13,553 bases of DNA from DATKMS01 sp041497995 (GCA_041497995.1 JBGQHM010000166.1:1-13553); one strand, 5' to 3'. Positions 6,838 to 13,338 are shown, counted from the first letter of the stretch. The notes: a model not told the origin generated them from the letters alone. Made by a program: numbers and translations.

Positions 6838-7146
6838 TGCCTAGCGTCCTCCGTCGGTTCCTGCTGCACATCCTTCCGGCTCTCGGCCATAATCAACCCG
6901 TGTCATGGCCGTCCTCAACCGTAGCTCTACCCTCATAGTGACGCACTCTAGCAGACCCGCCAACGCGTCAGAAATCCTCGCAGATAGATGGCCACTTCCT
7001 GCATTCTCGCCACGTTTACCCACATGGCTGGCGAAACAGCCAGATTCTCAACGCGCTTAGAAGGCCGGTTCCGGGCGCTCGTTCTTTGCAGCTCCCATGG
7101 CATAGATTCTGCTGTCGTACAGAACGAGCGCGACGTGAAAGGGGAT
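6838..7146. other. Divergent intergenic region between hpf and the small plus-strand gene
   Basis: About 309 bp with no supported gene. It must hold the promoter of hpf (minus) and probably that of the 74-aa gene (plus). On the minus strand TTGAGG, 18 nt, GATTAT is a weak sigma-70-like candidate for hpf; I would not rely on it. An 11-bp inverted repeat (7075-7131) precedes the plus-strand gene. A short minus-strand frame (6841-7023) has no ribosome site or family features. Confidence 0.5.
7075..7131. repeat. 11-bp perfect inverted repeat in the leader of the 74-aa gene
   Basis: GCGCTCGTTCT at 7075-7085 and AGAACGAGCGC at 7121-7131, separated by 35 nt. The right arm ends 7 nt before the Shine-Dalgarno-like GAAAGGGG (7137-7144) of the gene starting at 7147. 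It could be a regulator half-site pair or an mRNA leader hairpin. No U-tract follows, so it is not an intrinsic terminator. Confidence 0.6.
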
Positions 7147-7371
7147 ATGGAGATGATCCAGACTCAACCTCAATCGGAAGTCGCAGTAAACGCAAGGTTG
7201 CTGAAAATCGGTTTGGAGGTCTTTCCGGTTTACGGTGACGAGACGTCGGGGTTCAGTGTCGACCCAGGCGACTTGTATCCGCAGATGCCGAATTGGTTCC
7301 GCTATCGGTCTCTCGATGAGCTCTTCTTCGCCTTAGTCAATCTCAACATCAGCCCGGAAGGGCAGGCGTAG
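7147..7371 (+). CDS. Hypothetical small protein (74 aa)
   Basis: I do not recognise this protein. The open frame extends upstream to 6988, but the ribosome site GAAAGGGG (7137-7144) sits just before two in-frame ATGs, at 7147 and 7153. The second has the better spacing (8 nt), so the product is 72 or 74 aa. It begins with a Gln-rich polar stretch, followed by AVNARLLKIGLEVFPVYGDE, then SVDPGDLYPQMPNWFRYRSL and a short helix DELFFALVNLNI. It has no signal peptide and no membrane span and is probably a small folded cytoplasmic protein. It is not obviously part of the operon downstream, because a sigma-54 promoter and about 200 bp intervene. Coding status rests on the ribosome site and the balanced, protein-like composition. 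Confidence 0.55.
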   Translation: MEMIQTQPQSEVAVNARLLKIGLEVFPVYGDETSGFSVDPGDLYPQMPNWFRYRSLDELFFALVNLNISPEGQA

Positions 7372-7413
7372 TCGCACGGCTGGAGCTCGGTCGTATCGCC
7401 TTTCTACACTGAG

Positions 7414-7444
7414 TGCAGCACCGGCACTGCAAGTTCTTCAGAAC
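7414..7444. promoter_or_regulatory. Candidate upstream activator sites (palindromes)
   Basis: Two palindromic elements lie about 100-130 bp upstream of the predicted sigma-54 start site. TGCAGCACCGGCACTGCA at 7414-7431 matches its own complement at 14 of 18 positions. GTTCT-TC-AGAAC at 7433-7444 has perfect 5-bp arms. NtrC-type activators typically bind dyads at this distance. Assignment to the response regulator encoded downstream is inference. Confidence 0.4.
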
Positions 7445-7515
7445 GCCGCAGCGAGGCGGATGCATCGTTTCCTCGGCTGACGGGCTTTCTCAGTATCAAT
7501 TCACTTCCGCCGCAC

Positions 7516-7532
7516 CTGGCACCCTCCTTGCC
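7516..7532 (+). promoter_or_regulatory. Sigma-54 (-24/-12) promoter of the kinase-regulator-pspA operon
   Basis: CTGGCACCCTCCTTGCC fits the sigma-54 consensus TGGCAC-N5-TTGC. The GG (7518-7519) and GC (7530-7531) are separated by exactly 10 nt, as required. With GC as -13/-12, transcription would start near 7543, leaving a leader of about 28 nt before the ATG at 7571. The operon downstream encodes an NtrC-type sigma-54 activator, which fits autoregulation. Confidence 0.82.
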
Positions 7533-7566
7533 TTGACCACCATGCAACACGGTCTGGCAAGGAGGG
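7522..7566. repeat. 11-bp inverted repeat linking the promoter -12 region and the Shine-Dalgarno
   Basis: CCCTCCTTGCC (7522-7532) is the perfect complement of GGCAAGGAGGG (7556-7566), which contains the AAGGAGGG ribosome site of the gene at 7571. A further GACC/GGTC pair extends the stem after a small bulge. If the RNA includes both arms, the ribosome site would be sequestered. If the sigma-54 start near 7543 is used, the left arm is not transcribed. Confidence 0.6.
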
Positions 7567-7570
7567 AGCC

Positions 7571-7765
7571 ATGGGATTGATCGAACCACTCGCAATCGCT
7601 ACTGCGCTGCCGAACGGCATTCTGCCGTTGGGGTCGTCGTTCATGTTGTCGGTGTCATTGGTGGGGATGCTGGTCGTCGCTGCCATTGGGCTGTGGTACT
7701 CAGTGCCGCGCCGCCGTTACGCCCGACTCCGCACGTTGCGACTCGTCCACTCGACGGCGGCATGA
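7571..7765 (+). CDS. Small single-span membrane protein, first gene of the Psp-like operon
   Basis: A 64-aa protein with a near-perfect Shine-Dalgarno (AAGGAGGG, 7559-7566) 4 nt before the ATG, which makes it a strong small-gene call. Residues about 1-20 are weakly hydrophobic. Residues 23-43 (SSFMLSVSLVGMLVVAAIGL) form one transmembrane helix, followed by WYSVPRRRYARLRTLRL, a strongly basic tail expected to face the cytoplasm. I recognise no family. It is the first gene after the sigma-54 promoter and lies 45 nt before the histidine kinase gene, so it is probably co-expressed with the kinase, regulator and pspA. By position and topology it could be an envelope-stress accessory comparable to PspB, or a small modulator of the kinase, but it shows no sequence likeness to PspB. 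Confidence 0.75.
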   Translation: MGLIEPLAIATALPNGILPLGSSFMLSVSLVGMLVVAAIGLWYSVPRRRYARLRTLRLVHSTAA

Positions 7766-7810
7766 GCAAGCGTTCCATTTGTCACCCGCAATGAGGTATT
7801 TCTCAGGCAC

Positions 7811-9091
7811 ATGGCATTTCTCGGATTCTTCATCGCACTCATGCTGTTCTTCCACTACAAGCGCCGCTTGCGGCACTATCGCCGCACGTACCGCCTAGAG
7901 GACGACGTGCGGGTCGACGGAGCTGGCGCTGTGGGCTGCCACGGACAGTGGCAGCAGGAGTGGGCCGACAAGGTGCACCGTCAAGCGGAGCGGCGGCTGC
8001 TGCACCTTGAGAAGCACACGCAGCGTCATCTGCGGCGACTGGATCGCGAGGCGCGCCGCTTCGGGTTTTCGGTTGTCGCTCCGCAGCCGACTGACGAGCC
8101 ACCAGCAACTGCCGCTGCAACCGAGCCGCTTGCGAGCGAGGACGACACGCTGCGGCGGGCACGGCGCCGCGCGACTGCCGAGGTAGGCTTCTACACGCAC
8201 CTGATGAGCTACCTCGGCGTGATGGCGTTCCTGGCGCTGATCAACCTGTTCACGACGCGCTACCCGTGGTTCGTCTGGCCCGCGCTCGGCTGGGGCTTCG
8301 GGCTGTTCTCCCACTACATGGCGGTGTTTGGCTCACAAATGTTGCGCCAGCGCTACTTCGTTCCGGCCGTTGAGCGCGAGGTGCGCCGCGAGAAAGTATT
8401 CATGCAGACGGAGAAACAGGCGAGCATCGACGAGCTGTCTTCAACGATCGCTCACGAGATCCGCAATCCTATTGCCGCCGCCAAGAGCCTGGTCCAGCAG
8501 ATGGGCGAGGACCCGCACTCGGTGGAGAACGTTGAGTACGCCAAGGTGGCGCTGGAGGAGCTCGACCGCGTCGAGCGCCGCATCTCGCATCTGCTCAAGT
8601 ACGCCAAGGAGGAAGACTACACGTTCTCGCCCGTGAACATTGCGACCGTGGTCGATGCTGCGCTGACGCAAATGCGCGCCAAGCTCGATGCGGCCAAGGT
8701 CAGCGTTGTCCGCAACTACATCGCCGGACCCACGGTGCTCGCCGACGGCGAGAAGCTGCGCCAGGTGTTCGCCAACATCGTCGACAACGCGATCGACGCC
8801 ATGGAGAACGTCACCGAGGGACGCCGCATCGAGCTGTTCATCGAGAATGGCGCCCGCGCGGCAGCGACCGGCGTGGCCGCTACCGTCCGCGTGCGCGACA
8901 ACGGGTGCGGCATCCCCGCTGACAAGGTCGACCGTATTTTCAACCCTTTCTTCACGACCAAGGAGAAGGGAACGGGCTTGGGGATGGCAATCTCCAGAAA
9001 GATCGTCGAGGCGCACGAGGGAACGATCGATGTCGTGAGTGAGAGCGGCCGCGGCACAGAGTTCTTGGTGACGCTGCCGATTCCGCAATGA
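7811..9091 (+). CDS. Membrane histidine kinase with 2TM sensor domain
   Basis: A 426-aa sensor kinase. Residues 2-14 form an N-terminal hydrophobic anchor. Residues 15-115 are charged, with coiled-coil-like Arg/Glu-rich heptads and an Ala/Pro linker. Residues about 118-176 form a '2TM domain': a basic lead-in, GFYTHLMSYLGVMAFLALIN, then WFVWPALGWGFGLFSHYMAVF. The 2TM type has almost no periplasmic part, so it probably senses membrane state or a partner protein. The kinase core follows. The H-box is AHEIRNP with His215 as phosphorylation site. The N-box is NIVDNAIDAM (322-331), G1 is DNGCGIP (363-369), and F/G2 is FNPFFTTKEKGTGLGMAI (377-394). All catalytic motifs are intact. The start at ATG 7811 has only a weak AGG. 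The cognate regulator follows after a 134-nt repeat-bearing gap. Confidence 0.93.
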   Translation: MAFLGFFIALMLFFHYKRRLRHYRRTYRLEDDVRVDGAGAVGCHGQWQQEWADKVHRQAERRLLHLEKHTQRHLRRLDREARRFGFSVVAPQPTDEPPATAAATEPLASEDDTLRRARRRATAEVGFYTHLMSYLGVMAFLALINLFTTRYPWFVWPALGWGFGLFSHYMAVFGSQMLRQRYFVPAVEREVRREKVFMQTEKQASIDELSSTIAHEIRNPIAAAKSLVQQMGEDPHSVENVEYAKVALEELDRVERRISHLLKYAKEEDYTFSPVNIATVVDAALTQMRAKLDAAKVSVVRNYIAGPTVLADGEKLRQVFANIVDNAIDAMENVTEGRRIELFIENGARAAATGVAATVRVRDNGCGIPADKVDRIFNPFFTTKEKGTGLGMAISRKIVEAHEGTIDVVSESGRGTEFLVTLPIPQ

Positions 9092-9102
9092 AGAGAGCCG
9101 TC

Positions 9103-9219
9103 AGCTATCAGTGGTCAGCTGTCAGCCAGAGAACGTAGAGAAGAGGTAAGAAAATGGATTGCGGAGTTGAGAGTCTGATTGATTCCGAGCTGAGTGCTGA
9201 AGGCTGACCGCTGAGAGCT
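9103..9219. repeat. Imperfect inverted repeat of TCAGC-type units between kinase and regulator
   Basis: AGCTATCAGTGGTCAGCTGTCAGC (9103-9126) is complementary at 20 of 24 positions to 9196-9219 (reverse strand AGCTCTCAGCGGTCAGCCTTCAGC). 69 nt lie between. Degenerate 'AGCTATCAGCGGTCAGC' repeats are common in environmental genomes. The right arm ends 6 nt before the regulator's ATG and takes the place of a normal ribosome site, so it may affect translation. Confidence 0.75.
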
Positions 9220-9225
9220 TGTTCA

Positions 9226-10629
9226 ATGAAAGGGCGCGTGCTCGTTGTCGATGATGAGAAGGCCATGGTGTTGGCCTTGAAAGGACTGCTTTCGAAAGAG
9301 GGCTACCAGGTCGAGACCGCCGGGAACGGCGAGGAGGCCTTGCGGCGGCTGGAAACCGGAAACTTCCACTTGGTCATTACCGACCTGAGTATGAACGGCG
9401 TCGGCGGCTTGCAGGTGCTGGAACGTGGCCGGGCGATCGATCCGGATCTCGCGGTGATCATGATCACCGCATACGGCTCGGAGAAGATCGCCGTGCAGGC
9501 GATGAAGCTGGGCGCGTCGGACTACCTCCCCAAGCCATTCGACAATGACGAGCTGCGGGTCGTCGTCCAGCGCGTCATGGAGACGGCGCTGCTGCGGCGC
9601 GATCACCGCCGCTTGCTGGCGCAGGTGCAGAGCGACTTCGGCTTTGATCAGATCATCGGCCGTAGTCCCGCGATGCGCCGCATCTTCGAAACGATCGACA
9701 AGGTCGCCGACACCGACGTCACGGTCTTGATCCGCGGCGAGAGCGGCACGGGCAAGGAGTTGGTGGCCAACGCACTGCACTACCGCAGCCCGCGGCGCAC
9801 CAAGCCGATGATCAAGATGAACTGCGCCGCGTTGAGCCGCGAGCTGGTGGAGAGCGAGCTGTTCGGGCACGAGCGCGGCGCTTTCACCGGCGCCCTGGCG
9901 CGCCGCGAAGGCAAGTTCGAAGCCGCCGACGGCGGCACGTTGTTTCTCGATGAAGTCGGCGACATGCCGCTCGAGACGCAAGCCAAGCTGCTGCGCGCGA
10001 TCCAGGAGAAGGAGTTCGAACGCGTCGGTGGCAACGAGGCCATCAAGGTTGACGTCCGCCTCATCGCTGCGACCAATCAGGATCTCGAGGCCGGCGTTCG
10101 CGCCGGCCGCTTCCGCGAGGATCTCTACTACCGCCTGCGCGTCGTGGAGCTGGTCATCCCACCGCTGCACGAACGCCGTGAAGACATCCCACTGCTCGCC
10201 GAGCACTTCCTGAAAGAAGCGGCGAAACGCTTCGGCCGCGAGGTGAAGCCGCTCACCGGCGAAGCCCTGCGCGCCTGCGTCGGCCATCAGTGGAAGGGCA
10301 ACGTACGCGAACTGCGCTCGGCACTGGAGCAAGCGCTCCTGCTGGCTCCGGGCTCGGAGATCACGCCCGCAGACTTGATCGGGGATGCGAGTCGGCCAGC
10401 AGTCACCAGCGCAGAGGACCCGGAGCTCGGGACGCAGGACGCAGCGACGACGCAGTCCTTCCGTGAAGCGAAGGACCGCGTCGTCGAGACCTTCGAACGC
10501 GAATTCCTCCTGCAAGCGTTGCGGCGTCACGCCGGCAACATCACCAAGGCCGCCGAAGAAATCGGCATGTATCGGCAGAATTTCCAACAGAAGATGCGCG
10601 AGCTGGGAATCAAGAACAGTGACGAGTGA
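9226..10629 (+). CDS. NtrC-family sigma-54-dependent response regulator
   Basis: A 467-aa three-domain regulator. The receiver domain (1-120) has Asp9/Asp10, phospho-acceptor Asp53 (VITDLSMNG), Thr81 and Lys103. The AAA+ domain (about 142-380) has Walker A GESGTGKE (170-177), the sigma-54-contacting GAFTGA loop intact at 217-222, Walker B GGTLFLDEVGDMP (235-247) and the sensor/arginine-finger segment GRFREDLYYRL (293-303). A variable acidic linker leads to a Fis-type helix-turn-helix (about 424-463, HAGNITKAAEEIGMYRQNFQ). It should hydrolyse ATP to open sigma-54 promoters when phosphorylated by the kinase upstream. The sigma-54 promoter at 7516 and the dyads at 7414-7444 are natural targets. 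The start is the ATG at 9226; its ribosome site is weak and lies in the repeat. The last three codons and stop lie inside the hairpin at 10618-10673. Confidence 0.96.
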   Translation: MKGRVLVVDDEKAMVLALKGLLSKEGYQVETAGNGEEALRRLETGNFHLVITDLSMNGVGGLQVLERGRAIDPDLAVIMITAYGSEKIAVQAMKLGASDYLPKPFDNDELRVVVQRVMETALLRRDHRRLLAQVQSDFGFDQIIGRSPAMRRIFETIDKVADTDVTVLIRGESGTGKELVANALHYRSPRRTKPMIKMNCAALSRELVESELFGHERGAFTGALARREGKFEAADGGTLFLDEVGDMPLETQAKLLRAIQEKEFERVGGNEAIKVDVRLIAATNQDLEAGVRAGRFREDLYYRLRVVELVIPPLHERREDIPLLAEHFLKEAAKRFGREVKPLTGEALRACVGHQWKGNVRELRSALEQALLLAPGSEITPADLIGDASRPAVTSAEDPELGTQDAATTQSFREAKDRVVETFEREFLLQALRRHAGNITKAAEEIGMYRQNFQQKMRELGIKNSDE

Positions 10630-10673
10630 TGAGTGACAAGGGGGTGGCCGCTTGTCACTCATCACTCATCACT
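10618..10673. repeat. Long hairpin repeat of GAGTGAT units overlapping the regulator stop codon
   Basis: AGTGACGAGTGATGAGTGACAAG (10618-10640) pairs with 10651-10673 at 22 of 23 positions, with a 10-nt loop. The left arm contains the final three codons (Ser-Asp-Glu) and the TGA stop (10627-10629) of the response regulator. The hairpin sits 15 nt upstream of the pspA Shine-Dalgarno. With no U-tract it is not a standard terminator. It could stabilise one side of the mRNA and set the regulator:PspA ratio. Confidence 0.88.
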
Positions 10674-10687
10674 GATCCCTGTCTTCT

Positions 10688-10695
10688 AAAGGAGG
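10688..10695 (+). promoter_or_regulatory. Strong ribosome-binding site of pspA
   Basis: AAAGGAGG followed 5 nt later by ATG at 10701. This decides the start over the in-frame ATG at 10626, which would place the N-terminus inside the hairpin repeat. Confidence 0.85.
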
Positions 10696-10700
10696 TTCCG

Positions 10701-11426
10701 ATGCGAGTGTTTGCCCGTGTGCAGAATCTGCTCCGCGGTGTCATGGCCCAGTGGTTGGGACGTCGCGAGCAACGCAACCCCGGGGCGGTCTATGAAGCGG
10801 CGATCCAGGAGCGCACGGAGCAATACGGCAAGCTCCGCGAGGCGGCCGCCGGCGTGTTGTACATGCGCAGCAAATTGTCGAAAGAGCTGCAGCTCAGGTC
10901 GGGCGAGCTCACCCGCCTGCGCAATCAGCTGGAGATCGCCGTCGATCGTGACGATGATGAGGTAGCGTTGACGTTGATCAGCCGCCGCGACGCGCTTGGC
11001 GCGGAGGTCGAACGCCTCACCGGTGAGTTGACCGAGCTCACCACCGAGGCCGAGACGGCCAAGAAGAACCTCACCACCTTTCAGAACGAGATCGTGCGCC
11101 TGCGCGACGAAAAGGTTCGCATGCTTGCCCGCTTGGCCAACGCCAAGGCGCGGTTGCGCCTGCAAGAGACACTGACGGGCCTCTCGCCGGACGCGGACAT
11201 CCGCGCCCTCGAAGCGGTGCGCGACCATATCAACCGGCTGGTATCTGAGGTGCAGGTCGCGCGCGATGCCGGCGATCCCGAGCTCGAACGACGCCTCGGC
11301 ACCATCCGCGAAGCCGAAGCCAACAACGCCGCGCGCGCCCAACTCGATGAGCTGAAGCGCAGCCGCAGGCGCACCCTGTTGCCGGTCGTGATGCCGCAGG
11401 CGGTGGTGGCGTCGCAGCGTGTCTGA
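10701..11426 (+). CDS. pspA: PspA/IM30 (Vipp1) family membrane-stress protein
   Basis: A 241-aa helical protein of the ESCRT-III-like PspA/IM30 family. Residues 1-22 (MRVFARVQNLLRGVMAQWLG) can form the membrane-binding amphipathic helix, here notably basic. A PspA-typical break NPGAVYEAAI (26-35) follows. Residues about 36-165 form a long coiled coil with alternating charged and hydrophobic heptads (the family's hairpin helices). The segment 177-225 (RDHINRLVSEVQVARD and onward) matches the later helices. The C-terminal end is basic then hydrophobic (RRRTLLPVVMPQAVV). Family role: oligomerises on stressed inner membrane and preserves proton-motive force and membrane integrity. In E. coli pspA is activated by PspF with sigma-54. 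Here a two-component NtrC-type regulator appears to replace PspF. The stop is 9 bp from the convergent xrtE stop. Confidence 0.88.
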   Translation: MRVFARVQNLLRGVMAQWLGRREQRNPGAVYEAAIQERTEQYGKLREAAAGVLYMRSKLSKELQLRSGELTRLRNQLEIAVDRDDDEVALTLISRRDALGAEVERLTGELTELTTEAETAKKNLTTFQNEIVRLRDEKVRMLARLANAKARLRLQETLTGLSPDADIRALEAVRDHINRLVSEVQVARDAGDPELERRLGTIREAEANNAARAQLDELKRSRRRTLLPVVMPQAVVASQRV

Positions 11427-11435
11427 GTCCGGACG

Positions 11436-13154
11436 TTACACCCACAACGACCACGTACCCGTTGCGAGCACATACGCAGCGATGAGCAAGTTGGTCGTGG
11501 CGTGGGCAACCACCGCGTCGCAGAGCTCACCACGGCGACGCAGCACGAGCGCATAGACGACACCCGCGAGTGTTCCGGCGAGGAGGCGATCGTGTAGGGC
11601 ACCAAACACCAGTGAGGAACCAAGAAGCGAAAACCACGAGAACTGTCTAAACGACACCGTCTCGAACTCAGCGGCAATCAGCCGGCGCAGCAGATACCCG
11701 CGAAACGCCAGCTCTTCGGCGATCGGTACCGTGATCACAGACCCGATGATGCGGAACGTGAGCCACGCGCCGGCCCACGCCGCAGGCAAGCTCGTCAACC
11801 CGGCGTGCAGTGCACCTTCCCGCGCCGTGCCCGGTCGTGTCGCTTCCAGGACCATCCATAACGCAAAGACAACGACTCCCGCTGCAACCGCGGCCCACGA
11901 CCACGTCCACCGCAAGCCGCGATAGTCGCGCCGAAACCACCACAGCACCGACCCGACCGCGGCCACTCGCACGGGATAGAGCGCATCGAACCCACCCGCG
12001 GTGAACGCACCCGTGACCATCGCCGCCGCCACCAAGGCGAGCAACGGACAGAGGTAGGCCGCGGTGGGGTTCGCGATCGTCACGCCGTCCTCCACGGCTT
12101 CGGGCAACGCAAAGAAAGACGAACGGCGCGTCAGAGCCACAATCGCGAGCGCGCCGCCACAGAACAGCAACCAACCGGTGTACGAATGGAACCCGCCCAG
12201 GGCGATCTCGGGCGACACCCACGTTCCCACCGCGATCAGGCTGGTGATGCGCACGGCATTGAGTATCCACGCGACCACCGTTCCAAGCGGAATGAGCAGC
12301 AGGGCACGCGGCAGCCGTAGCGAGGCGCGAAAGGCCCACAGGTACGCGCCCAGAAAGACCCACATCAGGCCGATACCCTCGTAACCGGAGCACTGCGCCG
12401 AGATCTCCACGGAGAAACGTTGCGTGCCGACGATCAACTTGCTCGGATCCGCCATCGCATCGGCCGCCACGCTGCCGATGAGCGCGTACACTACCGACAA
12501 CGTCAGGCGACTGAGCGGGCGCCAGGCCCAGCTCGTCAGCTGGCCGGCAGCGACCGCGCCTGCACCAACCAGGACGCCTGCCAGCACCAGGCCGGACATC
12601 CCGCGCACCAGGGGCAGCGTCGCTCTTGATGGGAGTGCTGGCGCCAGGCACAGGGCGACCGTCACCACCCCTGCGGCCACCCACGCAGCCACCCACAGCC
12701 CTGGCACTGCCGACGCACGCAGTTGCCCTTCGACAACGAACGCTGTCAGTCGGAAGAGCCCCACGAAGGCAACCATGTGCCCCGCGAGAAACGGCCACAA
12801 CCGACGAGGCGCAGGCGACGCGGCAGATGCGAGCCGAAAGGACTCGCGGATGCGCTGCCCACCGAGCAAGATAACAGCGGTGGCGCCGGCAATGCCGAAG
12901 CGGACGACATTGCTCGCTTCCGAAAGGAGAACACTCCACCACTCGGCTCCGAGGTCAGGTCCCTCGAAGCGCACGCCGAGCAGTATGCCCTCGGCAAGGA
13001 GTAATGCAGCAACCAAGATCCAGCGGGCAAGCCAAGACCCACTGATGGCTCGATCACCTGTGGCGGTTAAGGAATTGGGTAAACCCGTAGAGTGTTCCGA
13101 GGTCGTCGGACGAATGCTGCCGGCGCCTGTCAGCGCGCTGCCGCGCGTGGGCAA
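11436..13154 (-). CDS. xrtE: Exosortase E / CPBP-type protease fusion (VPEID-CTERM system)
   Basis: A 572-aa polytopic inner-membrane protein that joins two membrane peptidases. The exosortase part (about 40-345) has the active-site Cys255 in SAQCSGYEG, Arg302 in ILNAVRIT and His323 in FHSYTGW, the conserved Cys-Arg-His triad. The C-terminal part (about 380-572) is a CPBP (Abi/Rce1-like) metal-dependent intramembrane protease: Glu480-Glu481 with Arg485 (AEELAFRG), His521 (FGALHDR) and His551 plus Asn555 (HATTN). This is the architecture of exosortase E, which handles proteins with VPEID-CTERM signals. Two such substrate genes lie directly upstream on the same strand. The start is uncertain: TTG at 13154 is the first usable start after an in-frame TAG, 13 nt after the preceding stop, with no clear ribosome site. 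The first 39 residues are non-hydrophobic and may not belong. Length is about normal or slightly long. Confidence 0.93.
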   Translation of the reverse strand: MPTRGSALTGAGSIRPTTSEHSTGLPNSLTATGDRAISGSWLARWILVAALLLAEGILLGVRFEGPDLGAEWWSVLLSEASNVVRFGIAGATAVILLGGQRIRESFRLASAASPAPRRLWPFLAGHMVAFVGLFRLTAFVVEGQLRASAVPGLWVAAWVAAGVVTVALCLAPALPSRATLPLVRGMSGLVLAGVLVGAGAVAAGQLTSWAWRPLSRLTLSVVYALIGSVAADAMADPSKLIVGTQRFSVEISAQCSGYEGIGLMWVFLGAYLWAFRASLRLPRALLLIPLGTVVAWILNAVRITSLIAVGTWVSPEIALGGFHSYTGWLLFCGGALAIVALTRRSSFFALPEAVEDGVTIANPTAAYLCPLLALVAAAMVTGAFTAGGFDALYPVRVAAVGSVLWWFRRDYRGLRWTWSWAAVAAGVVVFALWMVLEATRPGTAREGALHAGLTSLPAAWAGAWLTFRIIGSVITVPIAEELAFRGYLLRRLIAAEFETVSFRQFSWFSLLGSSLVFGALHDRLLAGTLAGVVYALVLRRRGELCDAVVAHATTNLLIAAYVLATGTWSLWV

Positions 13155-13167
13155 GAGTTGCCGCCGG

Positions 13168-13338
13168 TCACCTGCGCCGCCGGCCCGCCAACACCAGCAC
13201 TCCGCCGACTAGGATGGTCAATCCGGTCTGCACTAGGTTCGGGTCGATCTCCGGAGCGGGTGGAACTGGCGCGAAAGCAGGGGCGGCCCCCGCAAACGCA
13301 AGCGCCGCGACACCGAGCATCGTAAGAAACGTCTTCAC
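13168..13338 (-). CDS. Minimal VPEID-CTERM sorting-signal protein (copy 1)
   Basis: A 56-aa protein consisting of two signals back to back. Residues 1-22 are a Sec signal peptide (basic VKT start, hydrophobic core, AGAAPAFA cleavage site). After only PVPPA comes the sorting signal: PEIDP (28-32), a hydrophobic helix LTILVGGVLVLAG and the basic end RRRR. The family's processing enzyme, exosortase E, is encoded 13 nt downstream. In PEP-CTERM-type systems the exosortase cuts at the Pro-Glu motif, so very little mature protein would be left. The start is the GTG at 13338, supported by the strong ribosome site; an in-frame GTG nine codons earlier would put charged residues in front and lacks a site. 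The ancestral target may have been lost, or the product may act as a free peptide or as a membrane hairpin. Confidence 0.85.
   Translation of the reverse strand: MKTFLTMLGVAALAFAGAAPAFAPVPPAPEIDPNLVQTGLTILVGGVLVLAGRRRR

Noticed and set aside
6841..7023. 60-codon minus-strand frame upstream of hpf
   Set aside because: No ribosome site, no conserved features, and it occupies the region expected to hold the hpf promoter.
7146..7570. 74-aa gene as part of the kinase-regulator-pspA operon
   Set aside because: A sigma-54 promoter and about 200 bp of non-coding DNA with candidate enhancer dyads separate them, so a separate unit is more likely.
9114..9127. GG-N10-GC pattern resembling a second sigma-54 promoter before the regulator
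   Set aside because: Lies in the TCAGC repeat and lacks the TGGCA and TTGC context; only the spacing matches.
9223..10665. Long minus-strand open frame (480 codons) opposite the response regulator
   Set aside because: It is the antisense of a fully recognisable NtrC-type gene; GC-rich codon bias keeps the opposite frame open. No family motif or ribosome site.
11668..12942. Minus-strand open frame of 424 codons in another frame of xrtE
   Set aside because: The other frame carries all exosortase and CPBP motifs; this one is a Arg/Gly-rich shadow.
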